This document shows, piece by piece, positions 34,046-45,912 of a DNA stretch of 64,000 bases. The number at the start of each line of letters is the position of its first letter. The stretch's first letter is position 1. The stretch lies in contig NC_057867.1 in NCBI RefSeq assembly GCF_019393635.1, positions 58,732,492 to 58,796,491 of the forward strand, written 5' to 3'. A program made the translations under genes and the position numbers. The notes below the pieces were generated by a model. That model saw only the letters and a list, made by a program, of their open reading frames with translations. It ran no database searches and was not told the DNA's origin. This DNA comes from Dromiciops gliroides. Its lineage: Eukaryota; Chordata; Mammalia; Microbiotheria; Microbiotheriidae.

Positions 34046-34447
34046 TCTCGTGTGCACATGGTTCTTTTCACGTTGGCTCTCCCATTAGAATGTCAGCTCT
34101 GTGGTTGCAGGAATGATACTTCTTTTGCTTGTACAACATTTGTATATTCAGTGCTTGGCACACAGTAAGAACTTAATGCATGCTTCTTGATCAATTGATG
34201 GTGAAAATGCTGGATGGCAAATATGGAAGCCAAAAAGATCCATGTCAATCTAGAAAGACAGGTCCCATCGAATAAATGAGAATAAACACAAAGTTCTAAA
34301 TTTGTTTCACTATGCCTCTCCCATACTGTGCTTGAGAGACTAAGTTTGAAACACTTGGTGAGAAGCCAGGGCAAATGTCCTTCAGGATTTGACGGTCTGG
34401 GGTGGGGGGTGGGGCTAGAGATCTGGTTAGAAAAGTCATATACTTAG

Positions 34448-34599
34448 GGCAGCTAGGTGTCACAGTGGATAGAGCACCGGCCCTGGAGTCAGGAGGACCT
34501 GAGTTCAAATCTGGTCTCGGACACTTGACACTTACTAGCTGTGTGACCCTGGGCAAGTCACCTAACCCCAACTGCCTCACCAAAAAAAAAAAGAAAAAA
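34448..34599 (+). mobile_element. WSINE1-type SINE
   Basis: 16-bp target duplication AAAGTCATATACTTAG at 34432-34447 against 34600-34615 with one change. Confidence 0.9.
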
Positions 34600-35350
34600 A
34601 AAGTCATATCCTTAGAGGCCACAGCTGAAGCCATGAGGATAGATCAGATCACAGAAAAGGGAGACAAGAGGACCTAGAAAAGAATATTGGGGAACACCCA
34701 TATTTAAAGAGAAGGACAAAAACAGAGGAGCTGAAAAAGAGGTTTTCCGGTCTCAGCTAATGTCACTGATGGTGATTCAAGTAGCCCAACCCAAGTACCA
34801 TATCTCAAGAGAAACAAGGGAAAGAATCCTGAGCCAGGATACTAGTCTGGGATCTGTGATATTACCTTGCTATGTGACCTTGGACACGTTACTCTCTTTT
34901 CTGGGCCCTTCCAATTCTAGTATTCTGTCATTTCATATAATACAAAGGTGTTTACTTTCTGAAATCCTGGATTGTTACCACCAGTCCTATCAGTCTTTTC
35001 TCTTAGACACAGCTGGTCAGTATTAATTACCCCTCAATGCTGTCCATTAAAGGCTTGAATGTTAATTTCTTTTAAACAGTCACTCTGATGGGAGACATTT
35101 TGAAACAACCAGCCTTGGAGCTCTGGGTGCAGCACCTGGCTTGGAGCTGAAACCAATCGATAGCTAAATGTGACTGCAGCCAGATTACTAACTCAGTCTT
35201 CTATTATCCAAGGCAGGAGTGTGGGGGGCAGAGGGCGACCTTTTAATACTGAGGATTCCACTGAAGAAGGACTAGAGCTTTATTACTGGTAAAAAGAAAT
35301 CTGGTTGGAATACAAGCCCTAATCCTGTTGGGTAGGGGTTGCTCTTGTCA

Positions 35351-35414
35351 TTTGTTGTTGAGTTTTGTTGTTCTTATTGTTGTTGTTGTTGTTGTTGTTG
35401 TGTGTGTGTGTGTC
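35351..35414. repeat. (TTG)n(TG)n compound microsatellite
   Basis: TTG units with interruptions, passing into seven TG units. Confidence 0.9.
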
Positions 35415-35629
35415 TAAACAGGAGGATTTTCTGATGCTTATTTCCTGAGCCTGTTCAAGTCTGAGCATTTTCTGTCGATAAACAGTATTAACTGATACCC
35501 AGCAAAAAACTCTTTCCTCTATATCCAGTGGTATTAAGTGTATGTAACTGTATTTTCCACAGGAGGAAACTGGGGACTTATGAAACTTAACTGTTTTAAA
35601 TGGAAATCAGAATTATGATTGGAATGGGA

Positions 35630-35990
35630 AGGAACTTTATGGGTCATTCCATCTAACCTTTCACCTAATTCAGAAATCCTCTTTCTAGGGACCCTGGTAA
35701 TTTAGTCTCCTCCCCTCTGTTTAAAAGCTTTTTGCACTGGAGAGTTGATCATCCATCACCTGGGGCAGACTATTCATTGCATTTTGGGGCGGCATTCCTT
35801 GTCTGAAAGTTTAGGTACTTCTTTCCCTGTAAGTGTTTTCCATTGGTCTTCAATTCTGACTCCACCTTCCCCAAGCAGTACAGAATAACTCTGTTCCCCC
35901 TTCCACATGATAAACCTTCAGATATTTGAACATAGCTTTGCGTTGCTCTCCTTCATCTCCCAATGCTTCTTATCCCAAATAAAAAAAAGA
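35630..35990 (-). mobile_element. L3/CR1 LINE 3' end
   Basis: Plus-strand view: GGTCATTCCATCTAACC, TTCAGATATTTGAACATAGC, CTCTCCTTCATCTCCC, as in reverse-complemented CR1/L3 3' regions. Confidence 0.55.
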
Positions 35991-36640
35991 GGATTGTTCA
36001 GTTAGCTGCAGGGTTTGAGGTTCCTTATATAACCTGGTTGATCTGGGTTCAATTTCTCTTTGGACCTTAATACATGAGTGATCGCTAACCTCTTGCTTTC
36101 ATCAGACAATATATATACCAGTCCCTTCAACACAAATAAAATGCTGCCTCTCAATGAAGATGGCGTTGCCAATTCATTACCAATGAAACACACTTTTTAG
36201 TTGATTTTTCCTAGAGTAGAAAATGGATTTTCCCTGGTCTGAGAACCATGTTTGACTATAAAAGCTATGAGCTTAGCCTCATAGGCACCATGTTTTAATG
36301 GAGGATGGAGAGAGGGAGGAACTACAGTGACTATTGCAGCATTCCTAACCTTTAATTATGCACCAAGATTCTGGAAAAGGAGGGGCATTAGTGAGAGTAG
36401 AACAGGGGAATCAAGGTGGCCCCAGAAGGACTAATAAGCTACTTCCTGTCATATGTCACCAACTCTATGCACATGTAGCTAATTAGGACACCTTAGTCTA
36501 CCCTCCATTGTCCTTGCGATCAATATTTTTCAAATAATTATCCTCAGCATAAGGGCTTTGCAGATATTTCTATAATAATAAGTTAGACCTTTTGGGGGAA
36601 AATTACATTTCATTGTTGTCATCATAATTGGCATCATCTT

Positions 36641-36799
36641 GGGCAGCTAGGTGGCACAGTGGATAAAGCACTGGCCCTGGATTCAGGAGGACCTGAATTC
36701 AAATCCGTCCTCAGACACTTGACACACTTACTAGCTGTGTGACCCTGGGCAAGTCACTTAAACCCTCATTACCCTGCAAAAACCAAAAACTAAACTCCA
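36641..36799 (+). mobile_element. WSINE1-type SINE
   Basis: CATAATTGGCA(T/C)CATC on both sides (about 36623-36640 and 36800-36817). Tail AACCAAAAACTAAAC. Confidence 0.8.
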
Positions 36800-37599
36800 A
36801 CATAATTGGCACCATCACTAATGTCATCAGAGCAGTATCCAATGAAGTACTACAAGCATCTATACACAGTATGATGACTGTTAGCACAACAGGAAAGACA
36901 ATGTAGCTGAACCACTGGAGTTTAGGAAGCAGCAGGTGTGGCAATTGTTCCAGGAGAATACCCTTTTGCTCCTACCCACCACTACCTGGGCTTCGTGGAG
37001 CCCTCTTATTTGAGCAGAGAAAGAAACAGTGCAAACACCATCATTATTTGTTTAAAACTGGCCCATTAGAGTTCAGCAAATTGACTGCAAAGAGAGAAGA
37101 AATGGGGGTTTAAAAGAAATGTACTTAATCACAGTGAGATGATACAGTGGGAAGAGGAAGGAGTTCTCATGTATGCTTCCCTCTTATATGTGCTAGGTTG
37201 TCCACAAATGTCTCTCATATGTCTTCATATGCCTCTCATATGTCCTAGAGTGCTACACCTTCCTAGAGGAGGGCCAGAAAGGCATATGCCATAGGAGTTT
37301 CCTGGTGATATCTAGTAAAGAATAACTCAGTAGCTCACTCAGTGAAGTTCTGTTACATTCCTGTATATTTTCCCTGTGAATTTATGGTATATGTGGTGTG
37401 CAAAGATGATATCTTGGCAGAGGGACTAAACCAGGTTGAGGGTAACCAAGGGTCCTCAAACCCATCGATAAGTTGGGGCATTTTCTACCCCAAGGATATG
37501 AAGACTTCCCCCCTGTGGAATGGGCACATGAGGATCAATTTATTCCAATGACCATAAAGGTGACTGAAGCAGGCATCATCAAGTGCTTAGAGCTTGGTC

Positions 37600-37818
37600 A
37601 GACATTGATGCCACCAAGGTAATCCACTATATCGAAGGCCATCGCCAGTTGTCCTGACTTTTGTCCTGCTACTGGACTTTAATGATTCAGGAAGAGGGAG
37701 TGAGGCTAACAACTTTGTGCATCTCTGCCTCACTGAAATCCAATTCACAGCCTAGTCAAGACATCACCCCCTGGTGTCATTGGTCCTCTTCAAAAAAGAA
37801 GGACCAACAGCAACAGTC
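37600..37818 (+). mobile_element. Diverged copy of the composite-SINE tail module
   Basis: GGCCATCGCCAGTTGTCCTG, then CATCACCCCCTGGTGTCATT, ending in GAAGGACCAACAGCAACAG. A different subfamily from the 4.2-kb and 58.3-kb copies: it has an AAAGTCAG-type variant and a GATTCAGGAAGAGG block. Confidence 0.55.
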
Positions 37819-37929
37819 CTAATTCCTTAGCACCTGACATTTTGTAGTGGAATAAACCTCCTATTCCTCGCGTACCCAGAGCACAATTTGATCATGTTTT
37901 GATGCAGAGTAAACTACTGTGATAACTTT

Positions 37930-38170
37930 TATACAACTGGCTGGTGCAGTGGCTAGTGTTGGATTTGGAGTCACAAAGACCTGAGTTCAAATTCTGCCTC
38001 AGACCCTTACTAGCTTTGTGTTGTGTGGCAAGTCATTTAACTTCTCTGTGCCTCAGTTTCCTCATCTGTAAAATGGAGATTGTAAGAGCACCAACCTCCC
38101 CCTGGGTTGTTGTGAGAATCAGATGAGATAATTAATATCCATAAAGTGCCTTTTGAACCTCAACGTGCTA
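37930..38170 (+). mobile_element. MIR-type SINE, near full length
   Basis: GGATTTGGAGTCACAAAGAC, CCTCAGTTTCCTCATCTGTA, then AAAGTGCCTTTTGAACC. The TAC microsatellite starts at its end. Confidence 0.75.
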
Positions 38171-38185
38171 CATAAATAGTAGAAG

Positions 38186-38245
<60 letters not shown>
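38186..38245. repeat. (TAC)20 microsatellite
   Basis: Twenty uninterrupted units, attached to the 3' end of a MIR-type SINE. Likely polymorphic. Confidence 0.95.
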
Positions 38246-38614
38246 GATTGAAATGAGTATCTTGAATTAATCTTAAATTTGAAGACTCAGGCTCCCAAGG
38301 GGTTAGATAACTTGTGCAATGGCCAATAACCAGCAAGTGGAGAAGCAATGGATTCCTTGCTCCCTTCTACAGTGGGCTGGCTGCTTTTCATATGTATCAC
38401 AAATACCCGGTTTGTGTTGTGAGGCTGGAATATGCTTTGAAATAAGATCCCCTGAACTCCAGGTCACTGCTCCATTCTGGAGAGGAGGTTTATCATACTT
38501 TGTTAATTTGTTATTTTGCTGTCTCATATGTATGCTTACTGACACAAGATATATGTTTGCAATCTAAATGCATTTCTTTTTTTTGCATTTGCTGCCTGGA
38601 CTAATTTTTTATAT

Positions 38615-38842
38615 ATGTTTTATTAAGTTGGAGACATTTTTTCCAGTTAATGATATCTATCTTGAAAGTGATGAACGGTGTACTGGGGCAATGTTCGTTT
38701 GCATCATTAACCATTAGAAACAGTTAGAGAGGAATTATGGAGTAATCCCTCATCATGCTTAGCAGAAAGTGTTTTTCTCGAAAATGAGCAATCTAATGAT
38801 AATCACATTTTATAGATGCAAACAATTTCACATTTCTTATGA
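38615..38842 (+). repeat. Unassigned dispersed repeat, copy A
   Basis: Aligns by eye with 47789-48010: TGTTTTATTAAGTTG, ACTGGGGCAATGTTCG, TGCTTAGCAGAAAGTGTTTT, ATCTAATGATAATC, CAAACAATTTCACAT occur in the same order. Roughly two thirds identical. No family known to me. Confidence 0.6.
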
Positions 38843-39124
38843 AAACAATCTGTGTTCAAAAATCATTATTGTGCTAGTTTAATAAGCCATTGCACTAAAT
38901 TGTCTGGAAATCTGCTGGGGTAGGATGATGAATTTCAATGGAGCATTGGACAGAAGTCATGTCTCTGGTCTGGGAGGGGATGTTTGGAGCAATGTTCTCT
39001 ACCTGAAGCCTATCTCTTTCACAAAATTCCTTTCGTCTCCACGTTCTCTCTCTGATTGTATATTCTTCATGAGTCATGACCTCATGACACATGAATAATT
39101 TGGGTAAGAAGGTGCATATTCTTT

Positions 39125-39785
39125 GCTCAGAGGTGGTGGAAAGAATGCTAGCCTTGACATCAGGGACATCTGCTCTGCATCTTGCCTCTGAAAATCACTA
39201 GGTATGTGACCTTGGGCAAGTCACTTAACTTCTGTGGGCCTCAGTTTCTTCATCTGTAAAATATAGAGGTTTGACTAGACTACCCAGTTGTTAATAGTTC
39301 CTCCCAGGCCAAGGAAATCATAATTCCCTGATTAACTACTACTATTAACTATTATTACAACTAGAGTTGATATAGCACTTGTAAAGTTTTCAAAGTTCTT
39401 TCCATTCATCTTCCGATTTGAGTCTTCCAACAAGCCTGTAGTGGAGGTAATATATGTAGTAGCGAAAGGGACTGGACCTGTGATTTCATTAGTAGAAGGA
39501 ACTCTCAGGTAAGAAAATTCTCTCCCCCTGGGCAGGGCAGCATCTTAGGGACACATAGTTCAAAGTCTAAGAGAGTTGCCTAGGGCATTGAGAACTTGAA
39601 TGACTTGCCCAGGGTCACACAGCTCTGGCCAGACTTGAACCCAGGTCTTCCTGCTTCTGAGACTAATTCTCTATTATTCCATGCTGCCTCTTCTGCAGTA
39701 TTATTATCTCTATTTTACAGATAAGTCAACTGAGGCTCCATGAGATTAAGTGAATTGCCTCCTTCACATCACTACTAAATAGCAG
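39125..39785. mobile_element. MIR-type SINE cluster
   Basis: Plus copy at 39125-39300, minus piece at 39345-39460 and minus copy at 39560-39785 (CTTGCCCAGGGTCACACAGC). Confidence 0.6.
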
Positions 39786-39984
39786 TATAAGGCTATTCAT
39801 TTAAATGTACACACATATACATGTACATTATTTATATAAATGTTTATCTTTTTCTACACACATACTTATGGAAGGTAGCATTGTAAGATCTTCCAGGTCC
39901 TTTCTAATCTGTTCATTCTGTGCTTCTGTGCTGACTTTTGTAGTGTTCTGGGGCTCCATGTTATCTGTGAATGAAAGCATTTCC

Positions 39985-40240
39985 AAGTCAGTCAACAAGC
40001 ACCGATCAAGAGCTTACTAAGTGCCAGATACCGTGCCCAGCTCTGGGGATACAGAGAAGGATAAACACAGGCTCCAGTAACTGGAGAGATAAGATATATC
40101 CAATGAAAATGGAAGGTAATCTCAGGGGTGGAATGGGGCAGCCTGAGGAAGGCCTCATGCAGAAGGTGGGATTTGAGCTGAGACTCGAAGGAAGCCAGGG
40201 AGCTGGCTGGTGGAAGTGAGGAAGGAATTCACTCCAGGCC
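39985..40240 (+). repeat. Same ancient repeat, 5' portion
   Basis: AACAAGCACCGATCAAGAGC, CTGGGGATACAGAGAAGG, GGGATTTGAGCTGAGACTCG. Confidence 0.45.
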
Positions 40241-40973
40241 TGCAGGAATAGGGAGTGCAAAGTATGGAATCGATGAGGCATAGATAGAATGCCAGTGCTT
40301 AGACACATTAAACGTCCTGTGACACTGGCGAATGCCCCAGGTGACCCAAACTCTTCCTATTTTAAAGTCTCACTTGATAGTAATATTCAGTTGAATTATC
40401 AAGCAAAGTTTTGTTGGGTTTATATCTTCTGATCTGATGATAAATTAACTTTCAAAAATAGACACAAGACTAATAGACACAAGACCATATGCCCCTCTCT
40501 TGTCAGTCTTGTTATGCTTATGTCTCTGATATGATAGCAAAACTTAGAGCTGATTTATATTTTTGTTCTTGAAAAATATTTTGTTCTGTCAAGGTTGTAT
40601 TTAAATGCAAACTCATCCTTAGGCTGTGAGAAAAAAAATGAACTCATATTATTCTATTTTTTTACAAGTGCCTCCCTCACAACAGCCTTGTGAGAGGGCT
40701 AATTCACATAGGATTATTCCCATTCTACAGATCAGAAAACTAACTCAGAAAAATAAAATTATTCATCTCAGTTAATCCATGTAAAAGCTATGACCCGAAT
40801 CCGTGTCTTCCAACTGCAGGTCAATTTGGCTTCTTATGTTGATACTGAAATTTCCTTTCTTTAGTTTATCCTTGCTCATTGTCTCCTCAACTTGTCCGAA
40901 CTGACTCCCCCATTTCCCGAGTCTTCTGATATTCTAAAACGAGCTTTGATGGAGGTGTATACCATTTTTTTCC

Positions 40974-41107
40974 AGGGCAATGAGGGTTAAGTGACTTGCC
41001 CAGGGTCACATAGCTAGTAAGTATCAAGTGTCTGAGGCCATATTTGAACTCAGGTCCTCCTGAATCCAGGGCCAGTGCTTTATCCACTGTGCCACCTAGT
41101 TGCCCCC
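40974..41107 (-). mobile_element. WSINE1-type SINE
   Basis: Target duplication GTATACACCATTTTT after it and GTGTATACCATTTTT before it. Subfamily with CAGGGCAATGAGGG. Confidence 0.85.
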
Positions 41108-41469
41108 AGTATACACCATTTTTGCACTCTACTCTTGCATAATTAGTACAATCATGGTACATTTATTTATTAGATTAAAAATAGGCATCAATAATCAGTC
41201 CCTGAACATTAATAAAATCACTATACTTGCACATTTGCAGTCTCTTAATACTTAAAACACCCTACTCATTAGTTAGCATATGTGTGCTAGAAAGATAATA
41301 GGTATCATTTATGTAGTGTTTTAAGGTTTGCAAAACACTTCACACATGTTAAGTTATTTGATCTAGACATTAAAAGACATTTGAAAATGCTCACTCTGTA
41401 CCCTATAAGTTGCTAAGCATATGTGTGTATACATATAGGTGTCTATCACATATATATGTCTAATTATAA

Positions 41470-42200
41470 GTAAAAGTTATTTTTACATTCATTTTTTAAA
41501 ATTTTGAGTTCCAAATTTACACCCCGCCGCCTTCTTCTCTCCCTTACCTCCTCATTGAGAAGGCAATTTGATATAGGTTATATATATGCAGTCATGCAAA
41601 ACATATTTCCATATTAGTCATGTTATGAAAGAAAATATAGACCAAAAAAACCCTCAAGAAAAATAAAGGAAGTAAAAAAAAGTATGCTTCTATCTGCATT
41701 CAGACTCCATCTGTTCTTTTTCTGGAGGTGGAGAGCATTTTTCATCATAAGTCCTCCATAATTGTCTCAGATCACTATATTGCTTAGAATAGCTAAATCA
41801 TTCACAGTTGTTCATTGTACGGTATTGCTATACAACATTCTGGTTCTGCTCACTTCACTTTGCATCACTTCATGTGAATCTTTCCAGGTTTTTCTACTTG
41901 TCATTTCTTATGGCACAACAACATTCCATCACAATTATATACCACAACTTGTTCAGCCATTTCCTGATTGATAGGCATCTCCTCAATTTCCAATTCTTTG
42001 TCACCACAAAAAGAGCTGCTAGAAACATTTTTGTACATATATAGGTCCTTTTCCTTTTTTATTTTTGGTCTCTTTGGGGTATAGACCTACTAGTGGCATT
42101 GCTGGGTCAGAGGGTATGCACAGTTTTATAGTCCATTGGGCACAGTTCCAAATTGCTCTCCAGAATTGTTGAATCAGTTCACAACTCCACCAATAGTACA
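41470..42200 (-). mobile_element. L1 LINE, antisense 3' end
   Basis: The minus strand encodes SDPAMPLVGLYPKETKNKKGKG near 42110-42050. The 3' UTR runs to about 41470. Less decayed than the 16.8-kb copy. Confidence 0.8.
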
Positions 42201-42300
42201 TTAGTGTCCCAATTTAATCTTGGTTTCAGATTGGTTTGCCTGTTTTAAGTCTCTCTCTACTCCAGTCCATCCTCCACTCAGCTATCAAAGTTATCTTCTT

Positions 42301-42463
42301 TTTTTTTTTTTTTTTTTTTTTTTTTTGGTGAGGCAATTGGGGTTAATTGACTTGCCTAGGGTCACACAGCTAGTAAGTGTTAAGTGTCTAAGGCCAGATT
42401 TGAACTCAGGTCCTCCTGAATCCAGGGCCGGTGCTCTATCCATTGCACCACCTAGCTGCCCCC
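42301..42463 (-). mobile_element. WSINE1-type SINE inside L2
   Basis: 14-bp perfect target duplication AAAGTTATCTTCTT at 42287-42300 and 42464-42477, with a T25 tail. One of the youngest-looking copies. Confidence 0.92.
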
Positions 42464-42522
42464 AAAGTTATCTTCTTAAAGCACAGGTCTAACTATGTTT
42501 CCTCCTCCCTCCATTCCATAAA

Positions 42523-42775
42523 TTCAGATCTTGTTGTTCAGTCATTTCTGACTCTCTGTGACTCTATTTGCGGCTTCCTTGACAAAGATACTAGAGCGGT
42601 TTGCTGTTTCCTTTTCTATGTCATTTTACAGATGAGGTAACTGAGACAAACAAGGCTTAAATGACTTGCCCAGAGTCACACAGCTAGCGTCTAAGTCCAG
42701 ATTTGAACTCAGGAAAACGAATCTTTCTAATTCCAAGCCCAACACTCTATTCACTGCTCCACCTAGTTGCCCAAT
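42523..42775 (-). mobile_element. Composite SINE with BovB-like 3' tail
   Basis: Read on the minus strand, a tRNA-like/core-SINE head (GGCAACTAGGTGG...) is followed by a tail whose end, seen on the plus strand as TTGTTGTTCAGTCATTTCTG, matches the 3' terminus of the BovB LINE at 44336. It sits inside an L2. Confidence 0.7.
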
Positions 42776-43430
42776 GAACTCTAACGGCTCCCTAATATTT
42801 ACAAGATCAATTATAAACCCCTTATTTGACTTTACAAGCCCTTTATAACCTGACTATTTTCTAACTATTTTAGTTTTCTTATACCTCCCCTCCCTAGTCT
42901 CCAACATATTCTGTGATCTAGGGACACTGTCCCTCACACAAGACCCTTATTTCCAGATTATCTGCCTTTTCATTCCCTGTCCCCCATGCCCCAAATTCTC
43001 CCATGTCCCAAATTTTCTTCTTCATTTCTGTCTCCTGGCTTCCTTTAAGGCCCATCTCAAATTGTGCTTTCTCCAAGAAGCCCTTCTTCATTAATCCTTT
43101 TCCCTCTCAGATTACCTTCCAGCCACACTGTCTGTGTCTTCGTGGGTCCATGGTTGTTTCCATGCTGTTTCCCCCATTCAAATGAGAGTTCCATGACATT
43201 AGGGATTGTGTTTTTGCCCTTTGTATTCCCATCATTTAGTGCAGTTACCTAGAACATAGCAACCCCTCAATAAATGCTTGTTGACTGGCTTACTATAGTT
43301 GTTGGTTGGCAGCTGATTGGTGGGGGCGGGGGGAGGTGGTAGGAATGTCGGGCCCCTTCTCCCTCTCAGCAATGGACATGGGGGCTAAGTAGAAACCTGA
43401 CTGTCTGAGGCAGGGGAAGGAATAGCACAT

Positions 43431-43464
43431 TATTATTGTTGTTGTTGTTGTTGTTGTTGTTGTT
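43431..43464. repeat. (TTG)n microsatellite
   Basis: Two ATT units, then about nine TTG units. Confidence 0.9.
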
Positions 43465-43745
43465 AGCATAGCAAGGAAGGAAGTGCAGCTAGCTAGTGGC
43501 CAGAGGGAGGGAGGGAGGGTGGTAAGAAGGTTGTAACTGTAGGGAATAGTACTGAGAACACACAAAGGCTGACTCTAGCTATCACATAAAAGCAATAAGA
43601 AGAAATTCACTGCTGGTGTTTGAAGCCTGCCCCTGATCATACAGCCCTGTAATAGTTTTTGGAGAAGATTAAAGGTGGTAAATTACTGGCATCATAGGCC
43701 AATTATCTGTGTTGCAGTGGGGTTTCAATATCCCTGGGCCTGCAT

Positions 43746-43858
43746 TTCCTCCCTCCCTCCCTTCTTTCCTCCCTCCCTCCCTCCCTTCCTTCCTTCCTTC
43801 CTTCCTTCCTTCCTTCCTTCCTTCCTTCCTTCCTTCCTTCCTTCCTTCCTTCCTTCCT
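43746..43858. repeat. (TCCC)n(TTCC)n microsatellite, 113 bp
   Basis: Pure pyrimidine on the plus strand; about 17 clean TTCC units at the right. Confidence 0.95.
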
Positions 43859-43859
43859 A

Positions 43860-44100
43860 TTCTATTGATGCCTTTGGTTTTATGTCACAATAATTTCCAT
43901 ATATAATGTGTAATACCTTTCTTGTTCTTCTCCAGTGCCCCCCCCACACTCCCATAAGCCTTCCAGCATAACAAAGAAAAACAGTAAAAGAAGCCTAACC
44001 AACACATATAGATAAAGTCTAACAGTGTATGTGACATTCTACAACCCCAGGTAGCTTTTGCTTTATGTGTCTAGAGATGTCTTTTCTCTTCCCTTTGGAT
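43860..44100 (-). mobile_element. L1-like antisense 3' fragment
   Basis: CCCCCACACTCCCATAAGCC, AACAAAGAAAAACAGTAAAAG, GACATTCTACAACCCCAGG resemble the 15.96-16.08 kb stretch. The TTCC microsatellite abuts its 3' end. Confidence 0.5.
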
Positions 44101-44335
44101 GCTTCCCTGGTTGAGATAGGTGGTAGGTAGGAGTGGCATACTTTTGAGCATAGGGAAGAACTCCAAGGTTTAACCATTTATCCCACTGTCTCTACCCACA
44201 GTTTCCTTGTGAGAAACTACAGAAAATGATGCTAATGCCCCCAAGCCAAACCACAGGCTAGAGGATGGGGATGGGGAGTGGAGAGAGGTGGGGCATAGGG
44301 GAACTCATCAATTCATTCTTGCCATGTCCTGGGCC

Positions 44336-45912
44336 TGTTGTTGTTGTTCAGTCATTCAGTCCTGTCCAATTCTTTGTGAACCCATGGACCACAGTACACC
44401 AGGCCCTTCTATCTTCCACTATCTCCTGAAGTCTGCCCAAGATCATGCTTGTTGCTTCCATGACACTATCCATCTCATCCTCTGCTGTCCCCTTTTCCTT
44501 TTGGCTTCAATTTTCCCAACATCAGGGTCCTTTCCAATGAGTCCCATCTTTTCATTATTTGGCCAAAATATTTAAGCTTTAGCTTCAGTATTTGACTTTT
44601 CAATGAATAGCTTGAATTAATTTCTTTGAGTCTTAACTGATTTGATCTCCTTGCTGTCCAAGGCACTCTCAAAAGTCTTCTTCAGTACCACAATTTAAAG
44701 TGTCCATTCTGTGGTGCTAAGCTTACCTTATAGTCCAACTCTCACAGCCATACACTGCTACTGGAAAAACCATAGCTTTGATTATATGGACCTTTGTTGG
44801 CAAGGTGTTATCTCTGCTTTTTAGTGTGCTGTCTAGATTTGCCATAGCTTTCCTTCCAAGGAGCAAGCATCTTTTCATTTCATGGCTGTAGTCACTATCT
44901 GCAATGATTTTTTAGTCCAAGAATATAAAATCTGACATTACTTCCATTTCTTCTCTTTCTATTTGCCAGGAAGTGATAGGACCAGTTGCCAAGATCTTAG
45001 CTATTTTATTTTATTTTATTTTAAGCTTCAAACCAGCTTTTACACTCTCTTTCATCTTCATTAAGGGGCTTCTTAATTCCTCTTCACTTTCTGCCATCAG
45101 AATGGTGTCATCTGCATATCTGAGATTGTTGATATTTTTCTCAGCAACCTTAATTCTAGGTTTTGATTCCTCCAATCTGTTATTTTGCATGATGTACTCT
45201 GCATATAAGTTAAACAAATAAGCTGACAATATACAGCCCTATTGTACTCCTTTTTCCAGTCTTAAGCCAATCAATTGTTCCATGTTCTGTTCTAATTGTT
45301 GCTTCTTGCCCCACATACAAGTTCCTCAAGAAATAAGTAAGATGATCTGGTACTCCGATCTCTCTGAGGACTTGACACATTTTGTTGCAATCCACACAGT
45401 CAAAGACTTTAGTGTAGTCAATGAAGCAGAAGTAGAATGTTTTTCTGGAATTCCCTTGCTTTCTCCATAATCCAGGGAATGTTGGCAATTTGGTCTCTAG
45501 TTCCTCTACCTCTTTGAAAACCAGCCTGCTCTTCTGGTAATTCTGGGTTCGCATATTGCTGAAGCCTAGATTATAGAATCTTAAACATAACCTTGTGCTG
45601 GCATGTGAAATGAGCACAATTGTTCCATAATTTGAACATTCCTTGGTATTGCCCTTCTTTAGGAATGGGATGTAAACTGATCTTTCCCAATCTAGTAGCC
45701 ACTGTTGTGTTTTCCAAACTTGCTGGTAGATTGAGTTCAACCCTTTAATGGCATCATCTGTTAGGATTTTAAATAGCGCAGCTGGAGTTCTGTCACCTCC
45801 ACTAGCCATATTGTAAGCAATGCTTCCTAAGGCCCACTTGACTTTATTCTCCAGGACATCTGGCTCTAGATCAGTGACCAAACCATTGTGGTTATTGGTG
45901 ATGTTAAGCTTT
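44336..45912 (-). mobile_element. BovB-type RTE LINE, 5'-truncated and decayed
   Basis: The minus strand encodes the C-terminal half of an RTE-clade reverse transcriptase. Visible are a segment like EVLENKVKWALGSI, RT motif A (FIDYTKVFDCVD), the catalytic YADD near 45118-45107, and a C-terminal segment near 44600 (RVPWTARRSNQ). The order and wording match ruminant BovB closely. The 3' end is TTGTTGTTGTTCAGTC read on the plus strand. The frame shifts near 45210-45229 and again before 44672, so it is dead. The endonuclease half is missing. Confidence 0.9.

Larger units (their letters stand above)
33480..34200 (+). mobile_element. L2 LINE 3' end, split by a MITE
   Basis: Left part to about 33815 carries the L2 motif run CCTACCTTTCCATTCTTC, CTGTGATCCC, CACCTTCTGCAAGG. 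Right part from about 34075 carries CCATTAGAATGTCAGCTC and GCTTGGCACACAGTAAG. The two halves join logically across 33818-34045. Confidence 0.8.
42205..43292 (+). mobile_element. L2 LINE 3' half, split by two SINEs
   Basis: CCAGTCCATCCTCCACTCAG, then after the first SINE AAAGCACAGGTCTAACTATG, then after the second GAACTCTAACGGCTCCC, ending AATAAATGCTTGTTGACTGG. The text order is that of L2. Confidence 0.8.

Noticed and set aside
38160-38348. Poly-serine protein on the minus strand
   Set aside because: Translation of the TAC microsatellite.
43675-43906. Repeated PSFLPSFLPS protein
   Set aside because: Translation of the TTCC microsatellite.
45210-45881. 223-codon frame as a host gene
   Set aside because: It is the RTE reverse transcriptase of the BovB LINE and is interrupted on both sides.
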